64,000 nt of DNA from Flavobacterium cheniae. GTDB taxonomy: Bacteria > Bacteroidota > Bacteroidia > Flavobacteriales > Flavobacteriaceae. Of this stretch, positions 34,909 to 43,016 are shown piece after piece. Every line of letters starts with the position of its first letter. The first letter of the stretch is position 1. The stretch spans positions 48,013-112,012 of the forward strand of contig NZ_SNZC01000001.1 in assembly GCF_004363695.1 (NCBI RefSeq), in the 5' to 3' direction. Below the pieces are notes generated by a model. The model saw only the letters and a list, made by a program, of their open reading frames with translations. It was not told the DNA's origin and ran no database searches. A program made the position numbers and the translations under genes.

Positions 34909-36030
34909 ATGAGAAAAGTGTATTTAGATAACGCCGCAACCACGCCTATTCATCCAGAAGTTATTACTGCAATGATGAACGTGCTTCAAAATGATTTCGG
35001 GAACCCATCTTCAACGCATAGTTTTGGGAGAAGTGCCAAGACTTTGTTGGAATCTTCACGAAAATCCATTGCTAAGCTACTAAATGCACAAGCTTCAGAA
35101 ATTATTTTCACGTCAAGTGCTACAGAAGCCACCAATTGGGTTTTGACAAGCGCTGTTAAAGATTTGGGAATAAAACGCATTATTACGTCTAAAATCGAGC
35201 ACCACGCTACTTTACATACGGCCGAACATTTAGCAAAGGAATTCGGAATTCAAGTCGAGTATATTGACGTTTTGTCAAATGGAAATATCGATTATCAAGG
35301 TTTAGCGGCTAAATTACATTCTGATGTTCCAACATTAGTATCATTAATACACGTTAATAACGAAATTGGAACGATTTTAGACATCAAACGTGTTTCGGAC
35401 TTATGCAAGTATGCAAAAGCACTTTTTCATTGCGATACGGTGCAATCTGTTGGAAAAACAAATTTAGATGTGCAAGAGTTAGGAATTGACTTTTTAGTGG
35501 CTTCTGCTCATAAATTTCATGGTCCAAAAGGAATTGGGTTTGCGTATTTGAAAAAGAATTCCATGCTGCAACCGATGATTTTTGGCGGCGAACAAGAAAA
35601 AGGCATGCGCGCCGGAACTGAAGCCGTACATCAAGTCGTAGGAATGGCAAAAGCGTTAGAATTAGCTTGCGCGAATTTAGAAAACGATACCAATTACATT
35701 TCCGATTTAAAAAACTATTGCTTTTCGGAATTGAAAAATATATTTCCAGATGTAAAAATCAACGGAGAAAACACGTTTTATAACCTTTTGAATGTGCAAT
35801 TACCATTATCAGAAGAAAAGACTTCAATGTTGTTATTTACGCTGGATATGAAAGGAATTGCCGTTTCACGCGGAAGCGCTTGTCAAAGTGGAAGCATCAA
35901 ACCATCGCACGTTTTAGCCGAGTTTTTATCACCAGAAGAAGCTAAAAAACCAAGTTTAAGAATCTCATTCAGTCATTTTAATACGAAAGAAGATATTGAT
36001 TTGCTAGTTGAGGCTTTGAAAACAGCATAA
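34909..36030 (+). CDS. Cysteine desulfurase (NifS/IscS type)
   Basis: PLP enzyme that takes sulphur from cysteine to a cysteine persulphide for Fe-S clusters or thio-modification. 373 residues from ATG 34909, beginning VYLDNAATTPIHPEV. It has the PLP-anchoring SAHKFHGPKGIGF with Lys202 and the active-site Cys325 in SRGSACQSGSIKPSHVL, on a mobile loop as in IscS-type enzymes. The longer frame beginning with TTG at 34894 runs through the promoter box. No isc or suf genes are adjacent, so the acceptor is unclear. A terminator follows. Confidence 0.93.
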   Translation: MRKVYLDNAATTPIHPEVITAMMNVLQNDFGNPSSTHSFGRSAKTLLESSRKSIAKLLNAQASEIIFTSSATEATNWVLTSAVKDLGIKRIITSKIEHHATLHTAEHLAKEFGIQVEYIDVLSNGNIDYQGLAAKLHSDVPTLVSLIHVNNEIGTILDIKRVSDLCKYAKALFHCDTVQSVGKTNLDVQELGIDFLVASAHKFHGPKGIGFAYLKKNSMLQPMIFGGEQEKGMRAGTEAVHQVVGMAKALELACANLENDTNYISDLKNYCFSELKNIFPDVKINGENTFYNLLNVQLPLSEEKTSMLLFTLDMKGIAVSRGSACQSGSIKPSHVLAEFLSPEEAKKPSLRISFSHFNTKEDIDLLVEALKTA

Positions 36031-36032
36031 AA

Positions 36033-36062
36033 AAAGTCCGTTTTAAACGGACTTTCATTTTT
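36033..36062. terminator. Terminator after the cysteine desulfurase
   Basis: AAAGTCCGTTT pairs with AAACGGACTTT across a one-base centre, followed by CATTTTTATTT. It lies between convergent genes. Confidence 0.85.
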
Positions 36063-36077
36063 ATTTAAATCAGAGAA

Positions 36078-36470
36078 TTACAATTTCCCCATATTCTGAG
36101 CCAATGTCTCAATGAATTTTGTGATTGGTCCTTTGATCATCATGGCCATCATTGGGTTGAAATCACCTTCAAAAGCTAATTGTACTTCTGTATTGTCAGC
36201 GTCAATTGCGTTTAAGTTTCCAGTTAAGGTAAAAGGTAATTTGCTTGAAGCCGCTCCTAAAACGATTTGTGAGTTTGGAGTTCCACCTTTTTTTACTAAT
36301 TTAATTTCTGGCATACCTTTTAATCCGAATTCAAAGCAATTTTCGTCGATTACTTCAAATTTTGCGATATTTTCAGGCATTAATTTCTCGAAATTCTTTA
36401 CGTCGTTTAAAGCGTTAAATAAGTATTCAGTCGATTTTGCTACGTTTACTTTTGGACTTTCTAAGTTCAT
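36078..36470 (-). CDS. SRPBCC (START-like) family protein
   Basis: 130 residues. It starts NLESPKVNVAKSTEYLFNALNDVKNFEKLMP, the usual first strand and helix of the SRPBCC/polyketide cyclase fold (only parts conserved). It ends MMAMMIKGPITKFIETLAQNMGKL, matching the long C-terminal helix that closes the hydrophobic cavity. No signal peptide is seen. The ligand is unknown. It lies 33 bases downstream of pyrE on the same strand and is likely cotranscribed. Confidence 0.8.
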   Translation of the reverse strand: MNLESPKVNVAKSTEYLFNALNDVKNFEKLMPENIAKFEVIDENCFEFGLKGMPEIKLVKKGGTPNSQIVLGAASSKLPFTLTGNLNAIDADNTEVQLAFEGDFNPMMAMMIKGPITKFIETLAQNMGKL

Positions 36471-36503
36471 ATGTTTTTTTTATTTATTGTTGATCTTTTT
36501 TGT

Positions 36504-37151
36504 TTAAACTTCTACGTTCCACTCCGCTGGATTTGCGTTCCAAGCACTCAACGTTTCCAATTCGTTTTCTGAAACATATTGTTTGTCAACCGCTTTTTGT
36601 AACAAGTTTTCGTAATTACTTAACGTGAAAACATCCAAATTGGCTGCTTCAAAACGTTCTTTTGAAACGGGAAAACCATACGTAAAAATCGCTGCCATTC
36701 CTTTGATGTTAGCGCCTTCGTTTCGTAAAGCTTCAACTGCTAATAAGCTACTTCCACCTGTTGAAATTAAATCTTCTACGACAACTACATTTTGTCCTTT
36801 TTGCAAGAAACCTTCCACTTGATTTTGTCTTCCGTGTTTTTTTGGTTCAGGTCTAACGTATACAAAAGGCAGTCCCATTGCTTCTGCAACAAGTATACCA
36901 ATTCCAATTGCGCCTGTTGCAACGCCTGCAATTACATCGGGTTTGCCAAATTTTTCTTCAATATGTTTGGCAAATTCATCGCGAATATAATTTCTAACCG
37001 CTGGAAATGAAAGGATTATGCGGTTATCACAATAAATCGGAGACTTCCAGCCTGAAGCCCATGTAAAAGGATTTTTAGAATTTAATTTAATTGCGTTTAT
37101 TTGTAAAAGCAATTCGGCTGTTTGTTGTGCTGTGTTGTTGTTAAAAATCAT
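36504..37151 (-). CDS. pyrE: Orotate phosphoribosyltransferase
   Basis: Makes orotidine 5'-phosphate from orotate and PRPP in pyrimidine synthesis. The 215-residue protein has the PRPP-binding motif VVVVEDLISTGGSSLLAV with the acidic pair Glu-Asp and the TGGSS loop, plus GVATGAIGIG and VYVRPEPKKHG of the flexible loop. Its promoter box (37156-37163) sits 4 bases before the ATG, predicting a leaderless mRNA. That box also contains the start codon of the divergent NUDIX gene. Confidence 0.96.
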   Translation of the reverse strand: MIFNNNTAQQTAELLLQINAIKLNSKNPFTWASGWKSPIYCDNRIILSFPAVRNYIRDEFAKHIEEKFGKPDVIAGVATGAIGIGILVAEAMGLPFVYVRPEPKKHGRQNQVEGFLQKGQNVVVVEDLISTGGSSLLAVEALRNEGANIKGMAAIFTYGFPVSKERFEAANLDVFTLSNYENLLQKAVDKQYVSENELETLSAWNANPAEWNVEV

Positions 37152-37155
37152 ATTG

Positions 37156-37163
37156 CAAATGTA
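37156..37163 (-). promoter_or_regulatory. -7 promoter box for pyrE containing the NUDIX start codon
   Basis: The minus strand reads TACATTTG, then CAAT, then the pyrE ATG. On the plus strand the same 8 bases read CAAATGTA, whose ATG (37159-37161) is the start codon of the divergent gene. Confidence 0.65.
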
Positions 37164-37758
37164 TAAAGTTTTTGTGAACGATAAGCCACTTTTTTTGACA
37201 AATCAAGTTCAAAAGGAGACTGATTTCAAACTTTTTTTATTAGAAAGTGTTGATATCAAGAAGTTGATTGTTAAAATTTTTCAGCATAAAATTCAGAAAG
37301 CATTTCTGTATCATCCCGATGAAAAGTTAATCATGAAAACACTTCGTGCGAAATTACCTGTGGAAAAAGCAGGTGGTGGATTGGTTTACAACAAAGACGG
37401 CGATGTGCTTTTTATTTTTAGAAACGGCAAGTGGGATTTACCAAAAGGCGGTACCGAAAAAAATGAAACCATCGAAGAAACCGCTATGCGCGAAGTAGAA
37501 GAAGAAACTGGTGTCAACGGATTAGCCATCACCGAAAAACTACAAAGAACTTACCATATTTTCAAACGAAACGGTCGCTACAAACTAAAAATTACCCAAT
37601 GGTTTGAAATGCGTACCAAATACGAAGGCACACCTCAAGGCCAAGCCGATGAAGGTATTGAACGTGTAGAATGGGTGAATCCAAAGGATATTAAGTTTTT
37701 ATTAGAAAACTCGTACGAGAATATTAAGTTGTTGTTTGAGGCGGAGAAAGTGGTTTAG
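37159..37758 (+). CDS. NUDIX hydrolase
   Basis: 199 residues from the ATG at 37159, giving MYKVFVNDKPLF. The longer frame from 37132 would start inside pyrE. The Nudix box (~103-125) reads GTEKNETIEETAMREVEEETG, with the GX5EX7REUXEEXGU pattern intact; the domain spans ~65-195. The N-terminal ~60 residues form a separate small domain (KPLFLTNQ, KAFLYHPDEK). The substrate is unknown. It is divergent from pyrE with 7 bases between start codons, so its promoter must lie inside pyrE coding DNA. Confidence 0.88.
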   Translation: MYKVFVNDKPLFLTNQVQKETDFKLFLLESVDIKKLIVKIFQHKIQKAFLYHPDEKLIMKTLRAKLPVEKAGGGLVYNKDGDVLFIFRNGKWDLPKGGTEKNETIEETAMREVEEETGVNGLAITEKLQRTYHIFKRNGRYKLKITQWFEMRTKYEGTPQGQADEGIERVEWVNPKDIKFLLENSYENIKLLFEAEKVV

Positions 37759-37770
37759 ATTGGATTCTAA

Positions 37771-38421
37771 TCAATCTTTAATTCCTAACAATTCAAACAT
37801 TCTTTTATTATATCTGTAAATAATTCTAAGTTCTGAAAGAGTTCCTTTAATGTCATCAAGATATTCAATTTCAAATCCGTATTTTTTTGATTTAGAATCG
37901 ATTTCTTTAACAAATTTTGGAGAATATGATGAGCTTACAATCATTAAATATCTTCTTTTTTTGTTTAAAAAATCTTTTTCTGCTTGAAAAATATTGTATT
38001 TAACATAGAGATTCGGAGACTTTGTTGAATCAGTTTTGTTTGAAATATGAAAATCACTTATTTTAAGTTCTATTGTATCAGTTTCTTTAAAACTATCAAT
38101 GAATACAAACTCTTCTTTTAGTTCTTTAAAATTATTATTTACCACAATACTGCATGAATCAAAGTATTTTTTTGGAATTTTAAATAGTCCATTTTTATTT
38201 GACTTCAAGAAAATGCTATCTGAATCATTTCTTATTATTATGTCATGTTTTCTTTTGTTTAAAAATTCAAGTTCTGAATCTGTTGTAGATTGAATTACTT
38301 TATCATTACTATTGATATATTTCTCTATTATTACTTTTCCGATTTTATTATTTTGAGAGAATAAAAAACTATTGAAAAATAAAACTGGAATTATAAAATA
38401 ATGTTTGAATCTTTTTTTCAT
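37771..38421 (-). CDS. Secreted protein of unknown function
   Basis: 216 residues with a signal peptide ending FLFSQ (~residue 23). The first half (IGKVIIEKYINSNDKVIQ, DIIIRNDSDSIFLKSNKNG, FKIPKKYF) looks like a small beta domain akin to carboxypeptidase-regulatory folds. The second half is helical and basic, ending YNKRMFELLGIKD. I do not recognise a family. It is convergent with the NUDIX gene (12-base gap). The codons are very AT-rich, like the 2313 gene. Confidence 0.65.
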   Translation of the reverse strand: MKKRFKHYFIIPVLFFNSFLFSQNNKIGKVIIEKYINSNDKVIQSTTDSELEFLNKRKHDIIIRNDSDSIFLKSNKNGLFKIPKKYFDSCSIVVNNNFKELKEEFVFIDSFKETDTIELKISDFHISNKTDSTKSPNLYVKYNIFQAEKDFLNKKRRYLMIVSSSYSPKFVKEIDSKSKKYGFEIEYLDDIKGTLSELRIIYRYNKRMFELLGIKD

Positions 38422-38450
38422 ATTTTAAGTAATGATTTTTTAATATAAAT

Positions 38451-40175
38451 TTAATTCACTCTATAAACAGGATACTGCAAATGTGCCTTCTCATAATAAG
38501 GCGATTGTCTGTAAACCCAATCCAATTGTGCTGCGCCGTTTTCAGCGAAAGCTTTGTCGTTTTGTTTCTTTTGTTCTAATTCGGCTTTGATTTTTGGATT
38601 TTTATCCAAGAATTCTTTGGCTAAATCTTCAAAAACATAACTCGAAAAATATTCTTTTTGTTGTAAAATAGGGTCAAAGAAGTTCCAATTGAAATAACTG
38701 TCTACCGCTTCTGGTTCTAAAGTTTCTACTAAATATTTTACTCCAGTTTGATTCGTATAAAACACATAATCGCCCATGAAAAACTTCACTTTTTGAGTCG
38801 ATTTGGAAACTTTCGTATTGTAATGTCCGTAATGTCCCTCGTAAGGCGATTTTGAGGTTTGATAATTTTCAATTTTATACGATTCTACTTCAATAATTGT
38901 GTCATTTTGAATACGATGTGCATTAATATTATTCAATTTTAAAATATCCAACACTTGCCATTGCGATTGCGGAATAACATAAGCTTTCGGAATGTTTACA
39001 AATTTCGTTGGCTTATAATTACCATAAAACGGAATTTTCTTGGTAAACGGTTTGCTTTTGTCGTAAAATAAGCGGTCTTTTCCTGAAATATCACTTGGTT
39101 TGTATCCGCCTTGATAGCCTTTGAAATCAATATAAGATACTTTCGTTGAATCAATTGCCCAATCCAATGGATATTGCATTCCTGCTTGATATTCGTTCAA
39201 TGCATCTTTTCGCATTTGTTTGATTTTCTGCCAATTCGCATCTGCAAAACCAATCGTGCTGACCATAAATTCGTAAGTAACTTTCACTCGTTTTTTATAG
39301 ACTTTCAACATGTGTGTTTCGGGAACAAATCCTAAGGTGTGGAATAAAGTTGAATAACCTGTGGCATATCTTGGTGTATCAGTAAATTGCTCAAAACCTT
39401 TATCTGGTGTTGTACTGTGCACATTTACATACGGAACCACATCGATTTTCTTTTTATTCATGTCTTTCACCACCGAAGGATACAATTCGTTGATGAAATA
39501 ATTCCCTAATTTGTTTCCCAAACGTTCGTGTTGGGTTGCAATACAAGTAAACGTATATTGATAATCGGCACCATTGGAAACGTGATTGTCTAAGAAAATA
39601 TCCGGATTTAATTCGGTAAATAACTTTTGAAAACTTCTCGAATTTTTAGTGTCCGATTTAATAAAATCACGATTCAAATCATAATTCCGCCCATTTCCTC
39701 TAAAACCATATTCCTCTGGTCCGTTTTGATTGGCTCTTGAATGCGAATTTCGATTCAACATTCCACCAACACTATACACCGGAATAGCAGCAATTAAAGT
39801 GTTTTTAGCCGTTTTGATTTTTCCCATGGCTAGATCGCGTATCAACATCATAGTAGCGTCAATTCCGTCAGGTTCACCTGCATGAATTCCGTTGTTGATT
39901 AAAATTACAGCTTTATTTTTAGTGAAATATTCGTCAAAATCAAATTTTCCTTCGCTTGAAAAAAGTACCAAATGCAGAGGTTTTCCGCTATCGGTAGTTC
40001 CTTTGTGAATCATTTGGATGTTGGCAAAACTTTCGTCTAATTTTTCATAAAACGCAATACATTCTTCATAAGTCGTAGATTGATTGCCATTGCCACGTTC
40101 AAATGGTGTGGTGAAATTATTTTGCGAAAACACAGAAATCGAAAAGAAAAGCAAACTTATTTTTAAAAAACGCAT
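38451..40175 (-). CDS. M14-family zinc carboxypeptidase
   Basis: Secreted metallopeptidase, about 574 residues from the ATG at 40173-40175, which gives the signal peptide MRFLKISLLFFSISVFSQ. The catalytic domain (~40-320) shows NGIHAGEPDGIDA with the zinc-binding HxxE pair, GRNYDLNRDF, and FLDNHVSNGADYQYT with the third zinc-ligand histidine. The C-terminal ~250 residues form a separate beta-rich domain. It is likely periplasmic or extracellular and cleaves peptides from their C-termini. Its promoter box lies at 40197, divergent from the second DEAD-box helicase. Confidence 0.88.
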   Translation of the reverse strand: MRFLKISLLFFSISVFSQNNFTTPFERGNGNQSTTYEECIAFYEKLDESFANIQMIHKGTTDSGKPLHLVLFSSEGKFDFDEYFTKNKAVILINNGIHAGEPDGIDATMMLIRDLAMGKIKTAKNTLIAAIPVYSVGGMLNRNSHSRANQNGPEEYGFRGNGRNYDLNRDFIKSDTKNSRSFQKLFTELNPDIFLDNHVSNGADYQYTFTCIATQHERLGNKLGNYFINELYPSVVKDMNKKKIDVVPYVNVHSTTPDKGFEQFTDTPRYATGYSTLFHTLGFVPETHMLKVYKKRVKVTYEFMVSTIGFADANWQKIKQMRKDALNEYQAGMQYPLDWAIDSTKVSYIDFKGYQGGYKPSDISGKDRLFYDKSKPFTKKIPFYGNYKPTKFVNIPKAYVIPQSQWQVLDILKLNNINAHRIQNDTIIEVESYKIENYQTSKSPYEGHYGHYNTKVSKSTQKVKFFMGDYVFYTNQTGVKYLVETLEPEAVDSYFNWNFFDPILQQKEYFSSYVFEDLAKEFLDKNPKIKAELEQKKQNDKAFAENGAAQLDWVYRQSPYYEKAHLQYPVYRVN

Positions 40176-40196
40176 AGCAGAATTGTATTTGATTTT

Positions 40197-40204
40197 CAAA
40201 AATA
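40197..40204 (-). promoter_or_regulatory. -7 promoter box for the M14 peptidase gene
   Basis: The minus strand reads TATTTTTG, 21 bases before the ATG at 40175. Confidence 0.6.
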
Positions 40205-40258
40205 AAGAATCTTTTTGAGGTAGAATTTTATAATTGGTAATTTTTAATTAATTGGCTT

Positions 40259-40266
40259 TATCTTTG
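40259..40266 (+). promoter_or_regulatory. -7 promoter box 4 bases upstream of the DEFD-box helicase
   Basis: TATCTTTG, then CCGC, then ATG at 40271. It is almost identical to the cysteine desulfurase arrangement and again predicts a leaderless mRNA. Confidence 0.6.
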
Positions 40267-40270
40267 CCGC

Positions 40271-41617
40271 ATGAGTCAAAATCCATATTCCAACAATGTA
40301 CTATTGAATCTTGGTATTCAAAGTTTAAACAAAATGCAAGAAGTAGCGCAACATGCTATTTTGAATGAAGATAATATTTTATTGCTTTCTCCAACAGGTT
40401 CGGGGAAAACATTAGCGTTTTTATTGCCTATTTTCCAATTATTAGAAGAAGATGTAAAAGGTGTGCAATGCTTAATTTTAGTACCTTCGCGCGAATTAGG
40501 TTTGCAAATTGAACAAGTTTGGAAAAAAATGGGCACGCATTACAAAGTCAATACGTGTTATGGTGGCCATTCGATTGATATCGAAATCAATAATTTAAGT
40601 AATCCACCAGCGTTGTTAATTGGAACACCCGGAAGAATTGCCGATCATTTAGACCGAGGAAGTTTTGCTACCGATAACATCAAAACCTATGTTTTAGACG
40701 AATTTGACAAATCGTTACAATTGGGTTTCCATGAAGAAATGTCGTATATCATTGGAAAAATCACTAGAGCCAATAAACGAATTTTAGTTTCTGCGACTTC
40801 TGGTGTGGAAATTCCGAAATACACCAAAGTAATTGATCCGAAAGTAATCGATTTTATTCCGAACCAAAAACAGAACGATAATTTAGATGTTCGCATCGTA
40901 TTTTCGAAATCCAAAGATAAAATTGATTCGTTGTTTCAGTTGATTTGTTCGTTAAATTCTGAAGCTGCGATTATTTTTTGCAATCACAGAGAAGCGGTGG
41001 AACGCATTCATGAAATGTTATCGCAGAAAGGCATTATTTCTACGTATTACCACGGCGGATTAGACCAAGACGAGCGTGAACGTGCTTTGATTCAGTTTAG
41101 AAATGGTAGTGTTTCGTATTTGATTACAACTGATTTAGGTGCGCGTGGATTGGATATTCCAGAAATGAAACACGTTATTCATTACCATTTACCCGCAAAA
41201 GAAGACGAATTCACACACAGAAACGGAAGAACCGCACGTATGTTGGCAACCGGAACCGCTTATGTCCTAATTCACGAAACCGAAAAGAAATCCGATTATT
41301 TTGATTACGGCAAACGTAGATTAGATGTTTCTAATGCGAAATCATTGCCAAAAGCGCCTCTATACCAAACGCTTTACATCAGCGGAGGAAAGAAAAATAA
41401 GTTGAATAAAATTGACATTGTAGGTTTCTTTTCGCAAAAAGGAAAATTAGAAAAAGACGATATTGGATTAATTGAAGTAAAAGATTTTATTTCGTTTGTA
41501 GCGGTGAAATATCCAAAAGTAAAATCGTTATTGCAAAACATCAAAGAAGAGAAAATGAAAGGGAAAAAGTATAAAATTGAAGTAGCGAGAAAGGTGATTA
41601 AGAAAGAGGAGGAGTAA
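40271..41617 (+). CDS. DEAD-box-type RNA helicase with a DEFD variant motif II
   Basis: 448 residues. The Q motif contains Gln23; motif I is SPTGSGKTLAF (~40-50); PSRELGLQ, GTPGRIADHL and SATSG (III) follow. Motif II reads LDEFDKSL (DEFD, ~143-146) in place of DEAD. The second domain has TTDLGARGLDIPEM and HRNGRTAR. The C-terminal ~75 residues (GGKKNKLNKIDIVGFF) resemble the DbpA RNA-binding domain that recognises 23S rRNA hairpin 92. A role in large-subunit assembly is plausible. It is a shorter second helicase besides the one at 19000. Confidence 0.93.
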   Translation: MSQNPYSNNVLLNLGIQSLNKMQEVAQHAILNEDNILLLSPTGSGKTLAFLLPIFQLLEEDVKGVQCLILVPSRELGLQIEQVWKKMGTHYKVNTCYGGHSIDIEINNLSNPPALLIGTPGRIADHLDRGSFATDNIKTYVLDEFDKSLQLGFHEEMSYIIGKITRANKRILVSATSGVEIPKYTKVIDPKVIDFIPNQKQNDNLDVRIVFSKSKDKIDSLFQLICSLNSEAAIIFCNHREAVERIHEMLSQKGIISTYYHGGLDQDERERALIQFRNGSVSYLITTDLGARGLDIPEMKHVIHYHLPAKEDEFTHRNGRTARMLATGTAYVLIHETEKKSDYFDYGKRRLDVSNAKSLPKAPLYQTLYISGGKKNKLNKIDIVGFFSQKGKLEKDDIGLIEVKDFISFVAVKYPKVKSLLQNIKEEKMKGKKYKIEVARKVIKKEEE

Positions 41618-41629
41618 ATAGGTTGGTCT

Positions 41630-42361
41630 ATGAAATATTTGATTTTAATTCTAATATTTGGTTTGTTTTCATGTAAATCTGATGACAGAAAGTTAGAAGG
41701 TTTTCAGGAAAAAGCAGTAGAAATGAATCAGGAAAATTCTACTGTTTCAATTGATACAACCTCTTTTATGGAATTTTTTGAAAGTTTTATTTTTGAGAAA
41801 AGACTTCAAAATAGCAATAAAGACAATTCTATTGATTATAATTTTTTCTCATCGAAAGATTATGTCGCTTACTTGAACTCGGATACATTATCTGTTTTTG
41901 AAGAAAAAAACCTTTCAGACAAACAAGATTTGATAATTCTTGATTTTAAAAAAGTTAAAAATTTAAAGTATAAGTTTGAAAAGATAAATCAGAAATGGAC
42001 GTTTTCAGGTTCTAATACTATTTCCATTAATAATTTGCCCGAAAAAAAGTTTGTTGATTTTTTAATGAAATTCTCAAAAGATAGTATTTATCAAAAAGAA
42101 CATATTTTATTTCCCTTAGAAGATTATTCTCTTGATGATGATTATCAGACCATTTCACAGAAAATAGAAAAAGAAAAATGGAATCATTTTAATCTTGTTG
42201 AAGAAATAGAAAGTTTACTTTTTTTTGCAAATATTGATTCAAATAATGTTTTTAGAAATATTTATTACAGAGGAATCGGGAATGGAATTTTAATAAAGTT
42301 CACTTTCAAAAGAGTTAATAATGACTGGTTTTTGGTTAAAACAGAAGATTATTCAACTTAA
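41630..42361 (+). CDS. Lipoprotein, DUF4348-like
   Basis: 243 residues with a lipobox (FGLFSC, Cys15). Two similar segments, FMEFFESFIFEKRLQ and FVDFLMKFSKDSIYQKEHILFPL, resemble the two F-x-x-F-x-x-F-x-x-D units of the DUF4348 family of Bacteroidota, followed by NDWFLVKTEDYS. It would be membrane-anchored and extracytoplasmic. It begins 12 bases after the helicase stop. Function unknown; the family match is by eye. Confidence 0.6.
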   Translation: MKYLILILIFGLFSCKSDDRKLEGFQEKAVEMNQENSTVSIDTTSFMEFFESFIFEKRLQNSNKDNSIDYNFFSSKDYVAYLNSDTLSVFEEKNLSDKQDLIILDFKKVKNLKYKFEKINQKWTFSGSNTISINNLPEKKFVDFLMKFSKDSIYQKEHILFPLEDYSLDDDYQTISQKIEKEKWNHFNLVEEIESLLFFANIDSNNVFRNIYYRGIGNGILIKFTFKRVNNDWFLVKTEDYST

Positions 42362-42377
42362 TCAATAATTTTGATTT

Positions 42378-43013
42378 ATGACTTCTCCAACTTGTCCATT
42401 ATGTAATTCCATAGCAACGCTTTTTTGCGAAAAGCCTAAACATTTGTTTTATAAATGTAATACTTGCGATGGCATTTTCAGGCCAAAAGATACTTTCTTA
42501 ACTGCTGAAAAAGAGAAAGAACACTACGAAAAACACAATAATGATGTTTTTGATGAACGCTACCAAGCGTTTGTTTCACCAATTGTGAACGCTGTATTGC
42601 ATGATTTTACTGCAGAAGCTAAAGGTCTGGATTTCGGTTCAGGAACGGGTCCGGTTATTGCTAAAATGTTGACTGATAAAGACTATCAAGTTCAGAATTA
42701 CGATTTGTTTTTCGCAAATGAACCATCACTTTTAAAAGAAAAATACGATTACGTTTCGTGTTGCGAAGTAATGGAGCATTTTCATCATCCGTATCAAGAA
42801 TTTGAATTATTAAAAAGCTTATTGCTTCCGAAAGGTAAATTATTTTGCAAAACTGAGGTTTATAACAACCAAACACCTTTTGAAAATTGGTATTACAAAG
42901 ATGATTTTACCCATGTTTTTATTTACCAACCCAAAACTTTGGAATGGATACAAAAAAACCTCCGATTTTCGAAGGTTTCTGTTTATGATAAAATAATTGT
43001 ATTTGAAAATTAA
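42378..43013 (+). CDS. Methyltransferase with N-terminal zinc-ribbon-like segment
   Basis: 211 residues. The N-terminal CPLC and CNTC pairs (~5-8 and ~27-30) look like a zinc ribbon. A class I Rossmann methyltransferase domain follows, with LDFGSGTGPV (motif I, ~73-82), QNYDLFF, and YDYVSCCEVMEHFHHP (motif IV region). Similar proteins in the database act on small molecules or on sugar or tRNA substrates; I cannot tell which. It follows the lipoprotein gene by 16 bases. Confidence 0.82.
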   Translation: MTSPTCPLCNSIATLFCEKPKHLFYKCNTCDGIFRPKDTFLTAEKEKEHYEKHNNDVFDERYQAFVSPIVNAVLHDFTAEAKGLDFGSGTGPVIAKMLTDKDYQVQNYDLFFANEPSLLKEKYDYVSCCEVMEHFHHPYQEFELLKSLLLPKGKLFCKTEVYNNQTPFENWYYKDDFTHVFIYQPKTLEWIQKNLRFSKVSVYDKIIVFEN

Positions 43014-43016
43014 AAA

